Source: Cryptomeria japonica (lineage: Eukaryota > Streptophyta > Pinopsida > Cupressales > Cupressaceae). Taken from it: 58,000 nucleotides of DNA. The position numbers and the translations under genes are program-made. The stretch covers positions 336,196,793-336,254,792 of the forward strand of contig NC_081408.1 of the NCBI RefSeq assembly GCF_030272615.1. Direction: 5' to 3'. Shown here in pieces: positions 35,193 to 45,888 of this stretch; position 1 is the stretch's first letter, and every line of letters starts with the position of its first letter. The notes beneath the pieces were generated by a model. The model was not told the origin of the DNA, made no database searches, and saw only the letters and a program-made list of their open reading frames with translations.

Positions 35193-36988
35193 CTAAAGAT
35201 TTTGGTTAGGAGGAGCTACAGATGTGTTGCCTTTATCATTCACTCCAGAAACAGAGATAGTATTATTATCAATCAAATCTTGAATTTTACCCTTTAAAGC
35301 AAAACATTTTTCAGTATCATGCCCAGGTTGATGATGAAATTGACAAAAAGATTTGTTATCAAAATAGTGTGAATTAATCTTTGCAGGATCTATTTGCCTT
35401 ATAGGAGGAAGAGTAAGCACATTTTGTTCCAATAACTTATTCATAATACTATGCAATGATTCATTCAAAGGAGTATACTTTCTTTCTTTCTTGAAAAACT
35501 TAGAAATAGGAGGCACACCTGATGCTGCATTCACATTGTTGTTGATGATGTTTTCATTGAATTTGATGGAATATCTGTTCGGTTTAAACTTCCCAAATGG
35601 TTGTTGACTACTATCACCCTTATCACTCAGAGCCATAGGATGTGATTGTTCCATTTGACTCACAGTCAGTTGATAATTGTGAAGAGTTGCACACAACTGT
35701 TGGAAAGAAGTAAACTCAGAAAAAAGAAGTTTGTCTCGAATATCTTTTTGTAAATTAGAAATAAAGATTCTTTGAATATCATTGTCAGGCACTGGAAAAG
35801 AAATTTGAGCATACAAATGCTTATATCTACCAATGAAATCAGTCACTTTTTCTTTAACACCTTGTTTACAATGCATTAAATCAATCAAAGTAACTTTAGG
35901 ACTTATATTGTTTTGAAATTGTTGAATGAAAGCATTTGCAAGTTGTTCGAAAGAAGTAATAGAATAAGAAGGCAACGAGCAATACCATTGTAGGGCTTTG
36001 TCTCTTAATGTTCTAGTAAACAGTTTTGCAAGCAACCTTTGGTCATAAGCAAAATCGGTACAAATTGTTTGAAAAGTCTTAACATGTGTTAGAGGATCAC
36101 CTTTACCATTATAAAGCTCTAAATGCGGGATTTCAACATGCTTAGGAGGGATAGCTCGAACAATGTCAAGAGAAAGTGGGCTCGCAACATCAAATGTGGG
36201 CACACTAAACTTAGATTGATTCATAGAGGCAATTTGTTGCTGTAAAGAAGAGACAGTTTGTGCAAGATTATTAATGGTCGCTTCAGTCGAAGAATTCATA
36301 TTAGACGTGTTAGATTGAGATGGAGGTGTTATGTTATTGAAAGAAGTAAAGAGTAAGGTGGCGGGACGCTATGATAGTTAGTCATAGGAGATGATTGGAA
36401 AGGAGGAACACTACAAGGAGGAATGGAATGGTTGAATGAATTGCCCCCTTGCGCTAGGTTCATTTGTGAAGATGTAATAGGAACACTCATTGAAGGAATG
36501 AATGAAGAAGTCGGATTAAATGAAGGAAGAGGGTTAATTGAAGAAAAGGGATTGCCCCCATGACTAGTGATCACAGGGGGAATGTCTTGTATAGAAGTGG
36601 TCATTATGTTTGATGTAAAGGTAGGTATGCTAGCAATAGAAGTTGTCAAAGGAATAGAATGATTAACTTGAGTGGGAGGTTGTGCATAACCTAAAGTTTC
36701 AACACAACTCTTCATAGGCATCACATTCGAATCCACAATGTGTGCAATACCACGCAAAATATCAATTCCATTCTTATCACTTTGAAGCATATGTTTTAAA
36801 CCCTCAATTAAAGGAAGAGCTTGACTATCAAGGTATTCTTGAGACATCCATTGTCGAAAATCATCAAATTGGTTATCCAATTTCGAAAGTTGTTCTACAA
36901 AAACCTCATGGAGAGCTTCTTCATCATTAGGAGGATTAGAGGAATTACCCATGTCCTCATTAAAAAGGCTATTCAAATTAGGTTCCAT
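35193..36988 (-). pseudogene. gag of the gag-protease element (one frameshift)
   Basis: The first part (36988-36329, 219 codons) starts MEPNLNSLFNEDMG and has a Ser/Pro/Thr-rich stretch. The second (from 36299) has a predicted coiled start (NNLAQTVSSLQQQIASMN). It then has the gypsy gag core (GDPLTHVKTFQTIC, LFTRTLRDKALQWYCSLP, LANAFIQQFQNN, CKQGVKEKVTDFIGRYKHLY) and a knuckle CQFHHQPGHDTEKC near 35345, which is C-x2-H-x4-H-x4-C instead of CCHC. The two parts lie in different frames and read continuously if one base was lost near 36345. A TAG at 35193-35195 is the only stop between gag and the protease region. Confidence 0.85.
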
Positions 36989-38240
36989 CTCCTCGGTAAT
37001 TAAACCTCAGAAAGACTTATTTCTACGGCTTCGTCTAACGGGAATAGTGTAAGTAGGGCTTATTGTTGTAAAACTCATGCACTAGAGAGAAAGAGAAAAT
37101 TTTGAATGTAGAGGTAGCAAATTTTAGTAAAATCAGCCAATCTCCTAGATTTAGGCTGTTAAATGCAATCATAACGATCTCCCGAACTTTCAGAAAAAAT
37201 GTCCGGGACCATGGCGCTCGGAGTGCACACAGTCCTTGCAACTTTTTTCGAAATTTTCCGAGATGAAAGTTATGATGATTTTAAAGCTAATCTGAAAAAA
37301 TTGAGTGATTTTACGATCTGTAGATAGGCCAAATTAAAGTTGCAATCTCAAAATTGAACCCTACCAAGATTGTCGAAAAATGCAAAATTTGAATTTTGAA
37401 AAAGAGAGGGAAACTGAAATTTTGAATTTTATGATTTTAGAGGGAATGTTAAGAGCAATGCAAGTTTTGAAATTTAAAAGTTGACTCAATTTCACGCAAA
37501 ATTCAATTTTGAAAGTGGAAATCAAAGTTGTTGTAATTGAACACTTAATTTCAAAAGTCACAAATTGCAAGAATTTGAATAAAGCACTGAAATTTCGAAT
37601 GAATGCAAACACACTTTTCAGATTTAGGACAGTAAGAACACAATTTTGACACAAAATTTCAATTTCAATGATTTTTGAATGATCAGGAGCCTTAATCCAA
37701 GCAATCACAAGACCCACTTTGACTGTAATTTTGAAAGTGTTAAAATTGATAAAATCAGCCAAAATTCTAGATTTTAGCAGAAAAATACAATAAGATCTAG
37801 CTCCCGAAATTTCGGAAAAAATGTCAGGGACGATGGCGCTCGGAGTGCACACGGTCCTCGCAACTTTTTTCCAAATTTTTAGGGATGAAAGATATTGTGA
37901 TTTTATTGCGGAATCCAAAGTTACAACTGATTTGGAGATGTTTTGATCAGTGAAATTATCGGTCAAAGGTTGAATCAAGAGGGTTTTAAAAATTAGGGTT
38001 TTGACACTTAACCACTTAATTTTCAGAATTAAAGCACAGATATGAATTGATAATTTGCAATAGAAGGGCAGATCTGAAACAAGCATTAACAATTAAATAT
38101 TTCACAAGTTCAATTTTCAAAAAGAAAATTTAGGGTTTTTTATGCAATTAACCTCTAAAATTTTGCAAAAGATCAAACATGGAAATGTAATCAAGGCATC
38201 CAATTTTCAAATCTAACCATGAATAATTAGAAAGGATGTT
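36989..38240 (-). other. 5' leader of the gag-protease element
   Basis: This is a non-coding leader between the 5' LTR and gag. It has two copies of a module built around ATGGCGCTCGGAGTGCACAC (37211-37236 and 37833-37860), each flanked by CTCCCGAA(C/A)TTTC on one side and GCAACTTTTTTC on the other. The same core is in both LTRs. A 243-codon minus frame at 37361-38092 crosses the leader but lacks any recognised motif. Confidence 0.65.
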
Positions 38241-38256
38241 CACGTCGGGTTCACCA
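38241..38256 (-). other. Candidate primer binding site of the gag-protease element
   Basis: The minus strand reads TGGTGAACCCGACGTG starting three bases inside the 5' LTR. It begins TGG as expected for a complement of a tRNA CCA end, but I could not assign the tRNA. It is not the initiator-Met type used by the chromovirus. Confidence 0.6.
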
Positions 38257-38259
38257 AAA

Positions 38260-39408
38260 TGTAAAGCGGAAAAATCGAACCCTAGTTGCTCTCCCCTCTT
38301 CCAACTCCAAGGAGAGAGAAGGGAGGTGACTAGGGTTGATGGTTTTCACTTAGGGGAGACTTTACATTCAAAAGAGGGGTTGAAACCCACAAGATCCAAT
38401 CCCACACAATGCAAGATTGGATTCTAGATGAGTTTCAAGGGTTAAGATAGCAAGGCTACCCTCTTTTGTAAAGAATGTAGATAGAATAATTAAGCTAGGA
38501 ATGCATAGAAAGTGAGGAAGATTCGCTTATAAACTAAGATAGGGATATAGGATGAAGCTGCGGACCTGGAATTAGCAGTAAAATGTCGATACGGCGCTGT
38601 CTTGCAAGTTTGAGCAAAAGTTGACGGGATGATGGCGCTCGGCGTGCACACGGTCCTCCGAAAAATCCACGAAACGAAGGGGGATCTGTTTGTCTCTGCA
38701 CAAGGATTCCAGATATTCAATTTCAGCCACGTACCTACAACCTACACACAGAAAAGCGAAGACGATTGGGGGGTTAGGGATTAGGGGTTTGCCCTTAGGT
38801 CAAACCCCGGTTTTGGAATTAACCAAGAAATGAGAAATGTTGTAAATGTAAATGTTTGTAATGTAAAACAAGTACTAGTACCTTGTTGTAAGGATGTTTG
38901 TATCCTTATATGCGAAGGTATAGATGTTGTTGTATGTTGTATATTGTATGTAGTAAGTGATCTCCTCTTCAATGGTTGAATCCTTGTCTTGAATGCAACA
39001 CTTAGCCTTGAATGGAGACTTAGAATGCTCAATTGCTTGAAGGAATGCTTGAATGCTTGAATGCTTGAATGTTTGAGTATCGTTTCCACCTTTTTTTCCA
39101 TCCATCCAAATGGGAGAGGAAAATGTAGTTTATATACTTGTCAATTAGGGCTGATAGACTGATTTTCCCGACCTTAGGCCGACCAGGAAACAATATTTTC
39201 CAATTTGCAAACAAAAAGGCCCGAAGCCCCATAGGGGACCGAGCCCAAAATAGGGCCAAGGACCAGGGCACTGGGCGCCATGGTCCTGTTGCAGTTTTTG
39301 ATGTCGCGGACAAGTTTCGGGGTCTCCATTCAAGTTTCGTGTTGCATCGCCATCGTGAAGACCCAAATGCAGTCAAAATTGCAAGTGTCACAATTTTAGG
39401 ACGCTACA
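38260..39408 (-). repeat. 5' LTR of the gag-protease element (1149 bp)
   Basis: This is the partner of 31732-32891. It begins (plus strand) TGTAAAGCGG and ends GGACGCTACA. It contains the conserved GATGGCGCTCGGCGTGCACACG block at 38631-38652 and the hairpin with arms near 39264-39290. Differences from the partner are few, mostly transitions, so the insertion is fairly recent compared with the other elements here. Confidence 0.92.
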
Positions 39409-39413
39409 ATTCA

Positions 39414-42400
39414 ATTTCTTTCTTTCATTATTTAAATAGAGATGTGACTCCCTCTAACCTTATTCATTAATTAAAATTGTATTTTTAGCAATATTACTAA
39501 AGAGTAATCATATAATCATATTTATCATATAAAAGATTAAGAAAATAAATTATAGTGCACCCTTGAAAAAGTTGTAAAAAATTAGCAAAGAAATAATTAA
39601 TATTATTAACATTTCATTTGTAATACATCTATGAGCTAATACTATTTGATGATATTATTTAAGAAATCATATTTATGATAATTCTCTTATGGAATGGTGA
39701 TATTGAGGGGGCTACTAGAATGAATTATCTAATATTTGATTTTAGAGGTGTTTTTGAATAATAAAGAGCAACAAATAAGGGTGTTGACCCTATACAAAGA
39801 CAAGCCAAAAAGGCTACAAACAATTGATCAAGAACAAACCTTTGACAACAAGGGCCAAAACAACCCACTTACAACACATTAGTAGAGCAACTAATAATCC
39901 ACATCAAGAGTGGGTGGAAGTTTCACCCACAACTCGAGGAAGAGTTTGGGAAGAAGAGGAAGAGCGATCTTTCCTTTATTGATGAACAACAATCCATACA
40001 ATACTATCATTTGGAACACCAACACAAGGGGGAGCATGAGGAATCCCCTTAGTGGGACTGCCAACACCAGTAGAATGTTGACTAGGTGATAGGCTTACAA
40101 AATTATCTTAATTTTAAGATTTCATAATTTTTTATAACCTCTATTAGACAAGTAAATAGAAAAAAAAAATAGTGATTATGCTCCATCAAATATTAAGAAC
40201 TTGATTCAAAACCTATAGCTAGAGCAATATATACTCATTGAAAAGATAAGATGCATACACATGATTAAGGAACTAATTAAAAAAACAAGCTTGACCTCAT
40301 GTAATTATATCAGCAAGTGTTATAAGAAATGATACCATTATGATAATGATCTAATATGATTACAATAGCACTTAAGATTAGTAAGACTGAAATAAACAAA
40401 TGAAGGAGCATAGGATCAATGGTCTATTAGGAAGAAACAAACATTAATTTACTAAATATTGACACAATGAATGATGTCATGAGATTGTGATTAGGGTATT
40501 AATAAAGAAATAATTTCATTTAGCAAAAGCAGTGATCACCATATTGACAATAATCATGGAATAAAATTGAGTAAAGATGAATGATTATGAAATTGATATA
40601 ATTAGATTAATAATAATTAACAATTCAATGGAAGACTTGAAGGGACAACCACCAATAAGAAAGAGACACCTCCTTATGAAACATGACCACCTCCTTTGTA
40701 AGCAAGGATGACTCTACATATCGACTTCAAGGATATATAATGGTTGTGCATTTAAGAAGAGGGAATCATAAAAAGGAACTCAGATAAATATACCTTCAAT
40801 TTATAATAACATCTATTGTCAAGCATTAAAGGAGATTAGGGAAAAAGACGTTAAGTTCGCATCAAAGAAGAAATCAAACTTAAATGCTATCATTATCATA
40901 ACAACATATTGGTATATTGTAGCTTGTACTTATGATCATATTCTTATTTACATTTATGATATGTTATGTTTGTAATCTATTAGGAATAATGATCAAATAT
41001 ATATAACTATAATATAAATTATTATATTTATGTGAGTATCAAGATGTATAAAGAAGTATTGTCAATAAGATTTGCATTTGTTAATAATAGGGAGATTATA
41101 TTTATACTTAATTGTATTTATGTTTATATGCATTCATAATAAATGAAAGATTATTATATTAATGGTATGGTATTTAATAATTCGCTATTTCCTTCAAGAA
41201 GATAGGTTGGTGTGTGTGGGGAGAGGCAGAGTAAATCTTCACAAGATAGGTAAGCCCAAGATGGTGTATGGACGAAGTCCTAAATCCTTGAGGGAGCCTA
41301 CTTGTAGACTAATTTCCAAGTGCCCTATGACAACAAATCCTCATCCTCCTTCAAGGTTAGGAAAGAAGTAAGGATGAGGTCTAAATTTAATAATTCTTAA
41401 TTGTATTATGAATAATTAATTATTCTCTACTTTCAATAATTTAAATGAAGGAATGATAAGGGATGATAATGTATGTTTAATTATGGGAAACATGCTTACT
41501 CCTAGTAAGGGAAATTACATAGCATTAGCCACACTAAATATGTGACCTACATTTTCCCAATACATTTCTCTTTGCAAATAGTTTATATTTCTTTTATGTT
41601 TAAATAAACCTTATTGATGCAAGACAGGTTTCTCCCACTCTTCCTACCAACTTAGAAATTAAAAAAGACACAACATAAAACAAAGACTCTATTTCCATTC
41701 AATTGCTGATTGCAGACTAAAAACAAAAGTAGTTTATTTCCAAATCAATCACATGGACGTGCAAAAAAAATATGTGATCACATGGCCTTTCAAAGGCCTC
41801 CCTCCCTGTACATTATTTACCTGTCTAATCTTCACATTCTTAGTTTTCAAACTGTAGAGTTCCTCAAATCTCCCTTTACTGCAGCCCTTCTCTTCCTTTG
41901 GGATAATCCTTACTACATAACCACAATGTTATCTACCATTTATTAATCAGCTCCTTCAAATTTTTAGGCTCGATCTAAATAGTTTGGGTCTTTTAATATG
42001 AATTCAATAGGTTAGTTGGGTCATCTATTTTATTATACATCACTCATTAATTAGCCACTTGCTTGTATCTTTTTTGTTGGCATTTTTAATCATACTTATA
42101 TAATTTGATTGCTTTTATTTGTTTCTAATTTTATTAAAATTTTTAAAAAATAATTTTTTAATTTGGAGAAAGATAATTACACATACAATTCACATTCAAA
42201 TGTGTATTTTTTAGTTTATATTTGTGCAACTTATTCTTTTTAAAAATTGTAGACGGATTATTTTTTGCGACCACATATAACATCCAAAGATGAGATACCA
42301 AAATTTAGACAAAATGAGTCATCAACTAAATATAAATCGATAAATATTAATTTATGCTATATGTTTTACCCTTAATTTTATGGAATGACTTCATTGATCT

Positions 42401-42879
42401 CAAAAAAATGAACAATTGAATATAAGTTTTGGTTTAGCTTTGTCATACTCTAGAATCACTTAAATAAATGCTAGCTACTGGATATAGGATATCATAATGA
42501 ATAGTTTGAAGAGGACATGTGATCAAATGTAAATGAAATAATTTCTTAACTTTTAAGCTTCACATTTTTTTTAAACATCTCATACTTTCTAAAATAATTT
42601 GTTATGAATATTATTTATTCAAAAAGATTGAAAGATTTATTAAATATTAATTAACTTAGAACCATCACAAATAGTTCTTACTACATGGCCACACTATTAT
42701 CAGTGTTGACTATAATTGTATAAAACAAAATTGTAAGCCCCACTGCCAAAGCATTAAGAAGTTAAATGTTCTAATCCCTGGTAACAGTAATCCTAAATTT
42801 AGCCATGGGCAATGCCAACAGTAGATCAAATGCTACTAATTTTGATTTTATTGAAAGTTTCTAAAGCTATTTTTAGCAA
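39414..42879. other. AT-rich filler inside the 14-kb insertion, right side
   Basis: I see no convincing gene. A 69-codon frame at 41162-41371 and a less AT-rich patch at 39770-40090 have no motif I recognise; the latter may be a worn fragment of another transposon. The remainder is AT-rich with frequent stops. Confidence 0.45.
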
Positions 42880-43335
42880 ATCCAGGCTGTTCCGTGAGAG
42901 CATATTTCTTTGAGGTATTCTGTGAAACGGTTCACGTGCATTGTGTAAGCTTATACATTTTGCATGCATGTCTACCAGGACAATTGCAGCTACACCAGTA
43001 GACAAAATTCCTACATCGTTTATTCATAATGTCCATACTCTATTCCAAAGCTCCCATTTTCGCACAGGCTGGGAGATGTTGGCAAAGCTTTACATCTGTT
43101 CGATCGCTTTCGATTGAAAGTATCTGAACGCTTTTAATCAAACGCATTTTCTGCATATCCTGCAATCATAGCACTCTCTTTGAGGCCTCTGGTCAAACAG
43201 TTCATGTGCCTTTGTCTATGCTTCCACATTTTTGCATTCATGTCTGCCAGAGCTTTTACAGTCATGCCCTTTCGTTATGTTTTGATGGATGTCTACCCTG
43301 TTCAGAAGCTCTGCCCCCATTTTGGCACAGGCATG
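42880..43335 (-). pseudogene. PPR protein gene fragments, right arm
   Basis: The minus strand from 43335 reads ACAKMGAELLNRVDIHQNI, MIAGYAENAF and a second CAKMGALE. It ends in VDMHAKCISLHNAREPFHRI and PQRNMLSRNSL near 42880, in more than one frame. These are PLS-class PPR consensus blocks. The piece GTGCGAAAATGGGAGCT is shared in inverted orientation with the left arm (30018-30046), so the two arms derive from one inverted duplication or from related repeats of one gene. Confidence 0.78.
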
Positions 43336-43400
43336 GAGTACGCTGCAAATAAAAATGGAGGTAGATGGAAATCTGTCTGTTGCGTACGGTGAAACTTCTA

Positions 43401-43548
43401 GGCGGGAACATTTTGAATTTGAAAGTTAACGGTGAAGTTTATTTGAACGGAACGGACAATAATGAAATGTCTAAGTGAAAGGAATGGACCCCACAGCCAC
43501 CTAAGCGGTCAATGCTTAGTGTGTGCTGTTTAAGGCTGGCCTTCATTG
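43401..43548 (-). repeat. Right inverted terminal repeat
   Basis: Reverse-complemented it begins CAATGAAGGCCAGCC and contains CTTAAACAGCACACACTAA, TTGTCCGTTCCGTT, AACTTTCAAATT and CCCGCC, the same blocks and order as the left end. The two repeats differ at many positions (I estimate about three quarters identical), which suggests an old insertion or imperfect repeats from the start. Confidence 0.8.
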
Positions 43549-45888
43549 TCTGCTTCTATTCTTCTACTGCTTGTAGGATTCCTTAAGTATGGCGAAAGGA
43601 CACTTGCTTTGAGGTATGGCAGTTATCCTCGAATCGTTATGTCAAGTCTGCCAATTTCTAAATGTATGGAGATAAAATATGTTGCACAAGAATGCAAATA
43701 TGTTGTTATCGGAGAGGATAAAGTGGAAAGAATGATAGAACAGAAGCAGGCGTCGTCTTCACGGAAAGGAAGGAGGACAAAAGAAGAGTCGCAGATGTCT
43801 TCACTGAAAGAAAAAGACATAGTAGCTATTGAGGATGTTGAGCAGGCTGGTAAGGTTGAGAAGGACGATAAGCGGAGATTTGTTACAGATAGAGGTACGA
43901 GCTCTGCCTTTCCCATGCGTTGTTCAAAATGTATAAGCGGAGGTTTGGGAGTTTGTATTTTGTTGAGGGGGATTGGAAGGAGACCAGAGCTTTTTGGGTT
44001 AACCGTAGTAGAGGAGAGGCATTCAGAATTGTAGAGATGGAGTTAAAATTCATGTACGATGCGGTCTTCTCCGAGTACAGCAACGCAGGGTTCACTAAGT
44101 GCGGGATGGCAGTGCATTTTCTCAGCACCATTCTCATGGGAACAGCAGGGTTTCTAATTTTGGGAGAGAGAGAATCCAGACAAGCACAGCGGATGGTGAC
44201 ATACGTTTTGATTTCAGTAGCATTTGTGGTTGAGGTCTTTCAGATATGGCGAGTTGTAGTGTCCGACTGGACCAGGGTCCATTTAATTTGTGCTTATGTT
44301 GTGGCATATAGGCGCCGAGAAAGCCGTATTGGTGAGTGGAGCAGATTTTGCAATGTTCTTCAGTGGTGCAGATTTCAGGTGATAAAGATTACCATGATTG
44401 TGATAAGCAAGTTTCAGGAATTTAGTAGTGGAGGAAATAGATACTTGAGCGAGGTTGTTGGAGGAGATAGATACTGGAGCGACCAAATTCCGCAACACTG
44501 CCTAATAGAGACTTGGCTTAATTCGTCTCCTATAATGTGTAAGATGGCTGGACTTTTCCCCAAGCCAGAGAGATCTATTGTAAGCTGGTACACCAAAATA
44601 TGGCATGTCAACAACGTGCCTGTCGAAGATTATCTCAAAGACTTCATTTTTAAAATCCTCAAAAAGGCATGTTCTGAGGAGAATAGTACTGAACAATGCA
44701 AACAGAAATTTTACTACTTTCAGAAGGATCTGTTTCAAGGAGAAACTGAAATCCAGGAGGTATTGAAGTCGCATGTCAATCTGGAGGAGGTCATTCTGAT
44801 ATGGCATATAGCTACCACTTTATGTGACAGGAAGAGAGGAAAGACTGAGAAAAAATTGCCCCAGAAGAACGAGACAGAGGAAAAATTGGCTCAACAGAGA
44901 GAGCTGACTGAGAAGAATGTTAAGTGGAGTATAACACTGTCGAGGTACTGCGCATATCTGCTAATGTCACGCCCCCATCTTTTGCCTCTCCACCCCAAGA
45001 TGGCAAGGATTGTATACATGCAACTTGTGAACCAACTTCTGGACAAACTTACCTTGGGCAGTATTATTCACAAAAATCCTGAATATCTGTTAGGCAGCAA
45101 AAAGAATGATGATCTGTTAGGCTCCGGGGCAAAACTAGCTCACCAGCTGCTGAAGAAACAAGAAGGTGATATGTGGAAGTTATTGGCGGAGTATTGGGGT
45201 AAGTTGGTAATATACATGGCGTTGTACAATAAGGCAATATATCATGCAGAGTGCGTGGCTGCAGGAGGAGAATTTCTGAGTCAAGTGTGGGTTTTATTAG
45301 CTCATATGGGATGTGGAGAACAGTCAGACTCTGCCGTAACCAAGAAGGTAGAGATGGCGTCGAATAAGGAATTATCAGTGGGCGAGAGGAGTACTGAACA
45401 AGATCCAGCTGAAATGAAGAGGACTTTGACTGCTCTTGGAAAAGAACTAGAAACAGCGAAGAAGGGTTTGAGTGATCGTGAAAACGATTTGAAAAATCGT
45501 GAAAAGGAATTAGATACAGTGAAGAGGGATTTCAATGATCGTGAAAATGCTTTCACTGCAATGGAGAAGGAGTTAGCTTTAATGAAGAAGGATTTGAGTG
45601 ATCGTGAAAAGGAATTATCTGCAACGAAGGGGGGTTTAAGTAACCCTGAACAAGAATTAGCTGTAGCGAAGAAAATTTCGAGTGATCTTGAGGAGGAACT
45701 TGCCGCAACGAAGAAGATCTTGCGTGATCGTGAAGAAGATTTTGCTGCAATGAAGAAGAATTTGCTCCTTCGTAAAGGAAATTTTGAATGATCGTGAAAA
45801 ACAATTAGTGAAGACAAAGTTGAATCTGAAACGACCTGCTTCTTATAAGAGGAGACCTTTGTTCATTCTCTTACCATCTCATCTGTAG
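43549..45888 (+). pseudogene. DUF4220/DUF594 gene, C-terminal part with coiled-coil extension
   Basis: It resumes the frame cut at 29598: ILLLLVGFLKYGERTLALR is the end of the DUF4220 membrane region. A Lys/Glu-rich linker follows. After a shift near 43910 comes RRFGSLYFVEGDWKETRAFW and AFRIVEMELKFMYD, then two hydrophobic segments ending in VVSDWTRV. The DUF594 domain is read by SRYCAYLLMSRPHLLP, LGSGAKLAHQLL and AAGGEFLSQVWVLLAHMG (to about 45312). Family members usually stop soon after this. Here a 120-residue tail of 14- and 21-residue repeats (KKDLSDREKELSATK type) forms a predicted coiled coil. The frame stops at 45791, but the next frame continues the repeat (DREKQLVKTKLNLKR) to TAG at 45886-45888, so another one-base shift lies near 45770. 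The molecular role of the family is unknown. Confidence 0.88.
45412..45840 (+). repeat. Coding minisatellite for the coiled-coil tail
   Basis: The 42- and 63-nt units contain GATCGTGAAAA(N)GA and GCAATGAAGAAG-like blocks. They encode three 21-residue units followed by four 14-residue units, each starting near (K/E)EL. Unit lengths are whole heptads (7x2 and 7x3), so unit gain or loss would keep the coil in register. Confidence 0.7.

Larger units (their letters stand above)
31732..39408 (-). mobile_element. Non-autonomous gag-protease LTR retrotransposon (7.7 kb)
   Basis: Similar LTRs (31732-32891 and 38260-39408) with TG...CA ends are flanked by a perfect 5-bp duplication ATTCA (31727-31731 and 39409-39413). 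A polypurine tract AAAGTGGGGGCTAAA adjoins the 3' LTR and a candidate primer site adjoins the 5' LTR. The minus strand codes for a gypsy-type gag and a retropepsin-like region only. No reverse transcriptase, RNase H or integrase motif was found between 32892 and 38259. Because gag is nearly whole, the element may have been moved by enzymes of a relative. The gag style (CHHC knuckle) is of the kind seen in Tat-type gypsy elements. Confidence 0.9.
29599..43548. mobile_element. 14-kb insertion with inverted terminal repeats and PPR fragments
   Basis: The insertion separates two consecutive parts of one DUF4220/DUF594 reading frame. Its ends, 29599-29757 and 43401-43548, are inverted copies of each other. 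Just inside each end lie PPR-gene fragments in inverted orientation. The interior holds AT-rich DNA and an independent LTR retrotransposon (31732-39408). I found no transposase. The arrangement resembles a Pack-MULE (a Mutator-like element carrying gene fragments), but I could not find a target duplication (ATACATCAT on the left against TCTGCTTCT on the right). The exact ends, the class and whether one event made the whole insertion remain open. Confidence 0.6.

Noticed and set aside
37361-38092. 243-codon frame in the leader of the gag-protease element
   Set aside because: AT-rich (Phe, Ile, Lys, Leu) composition and no motif. It runs through repeated leader modules and ends next to the primer site, so it is probably chance.
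45302-45817. 171-codon minus-strand frame rich in Ser and Phe
   Set aside because: Mirror of the repetitive Lys/Glu coiled-coil coding sequence on the plus strand; such frames arise from the repeat itself.
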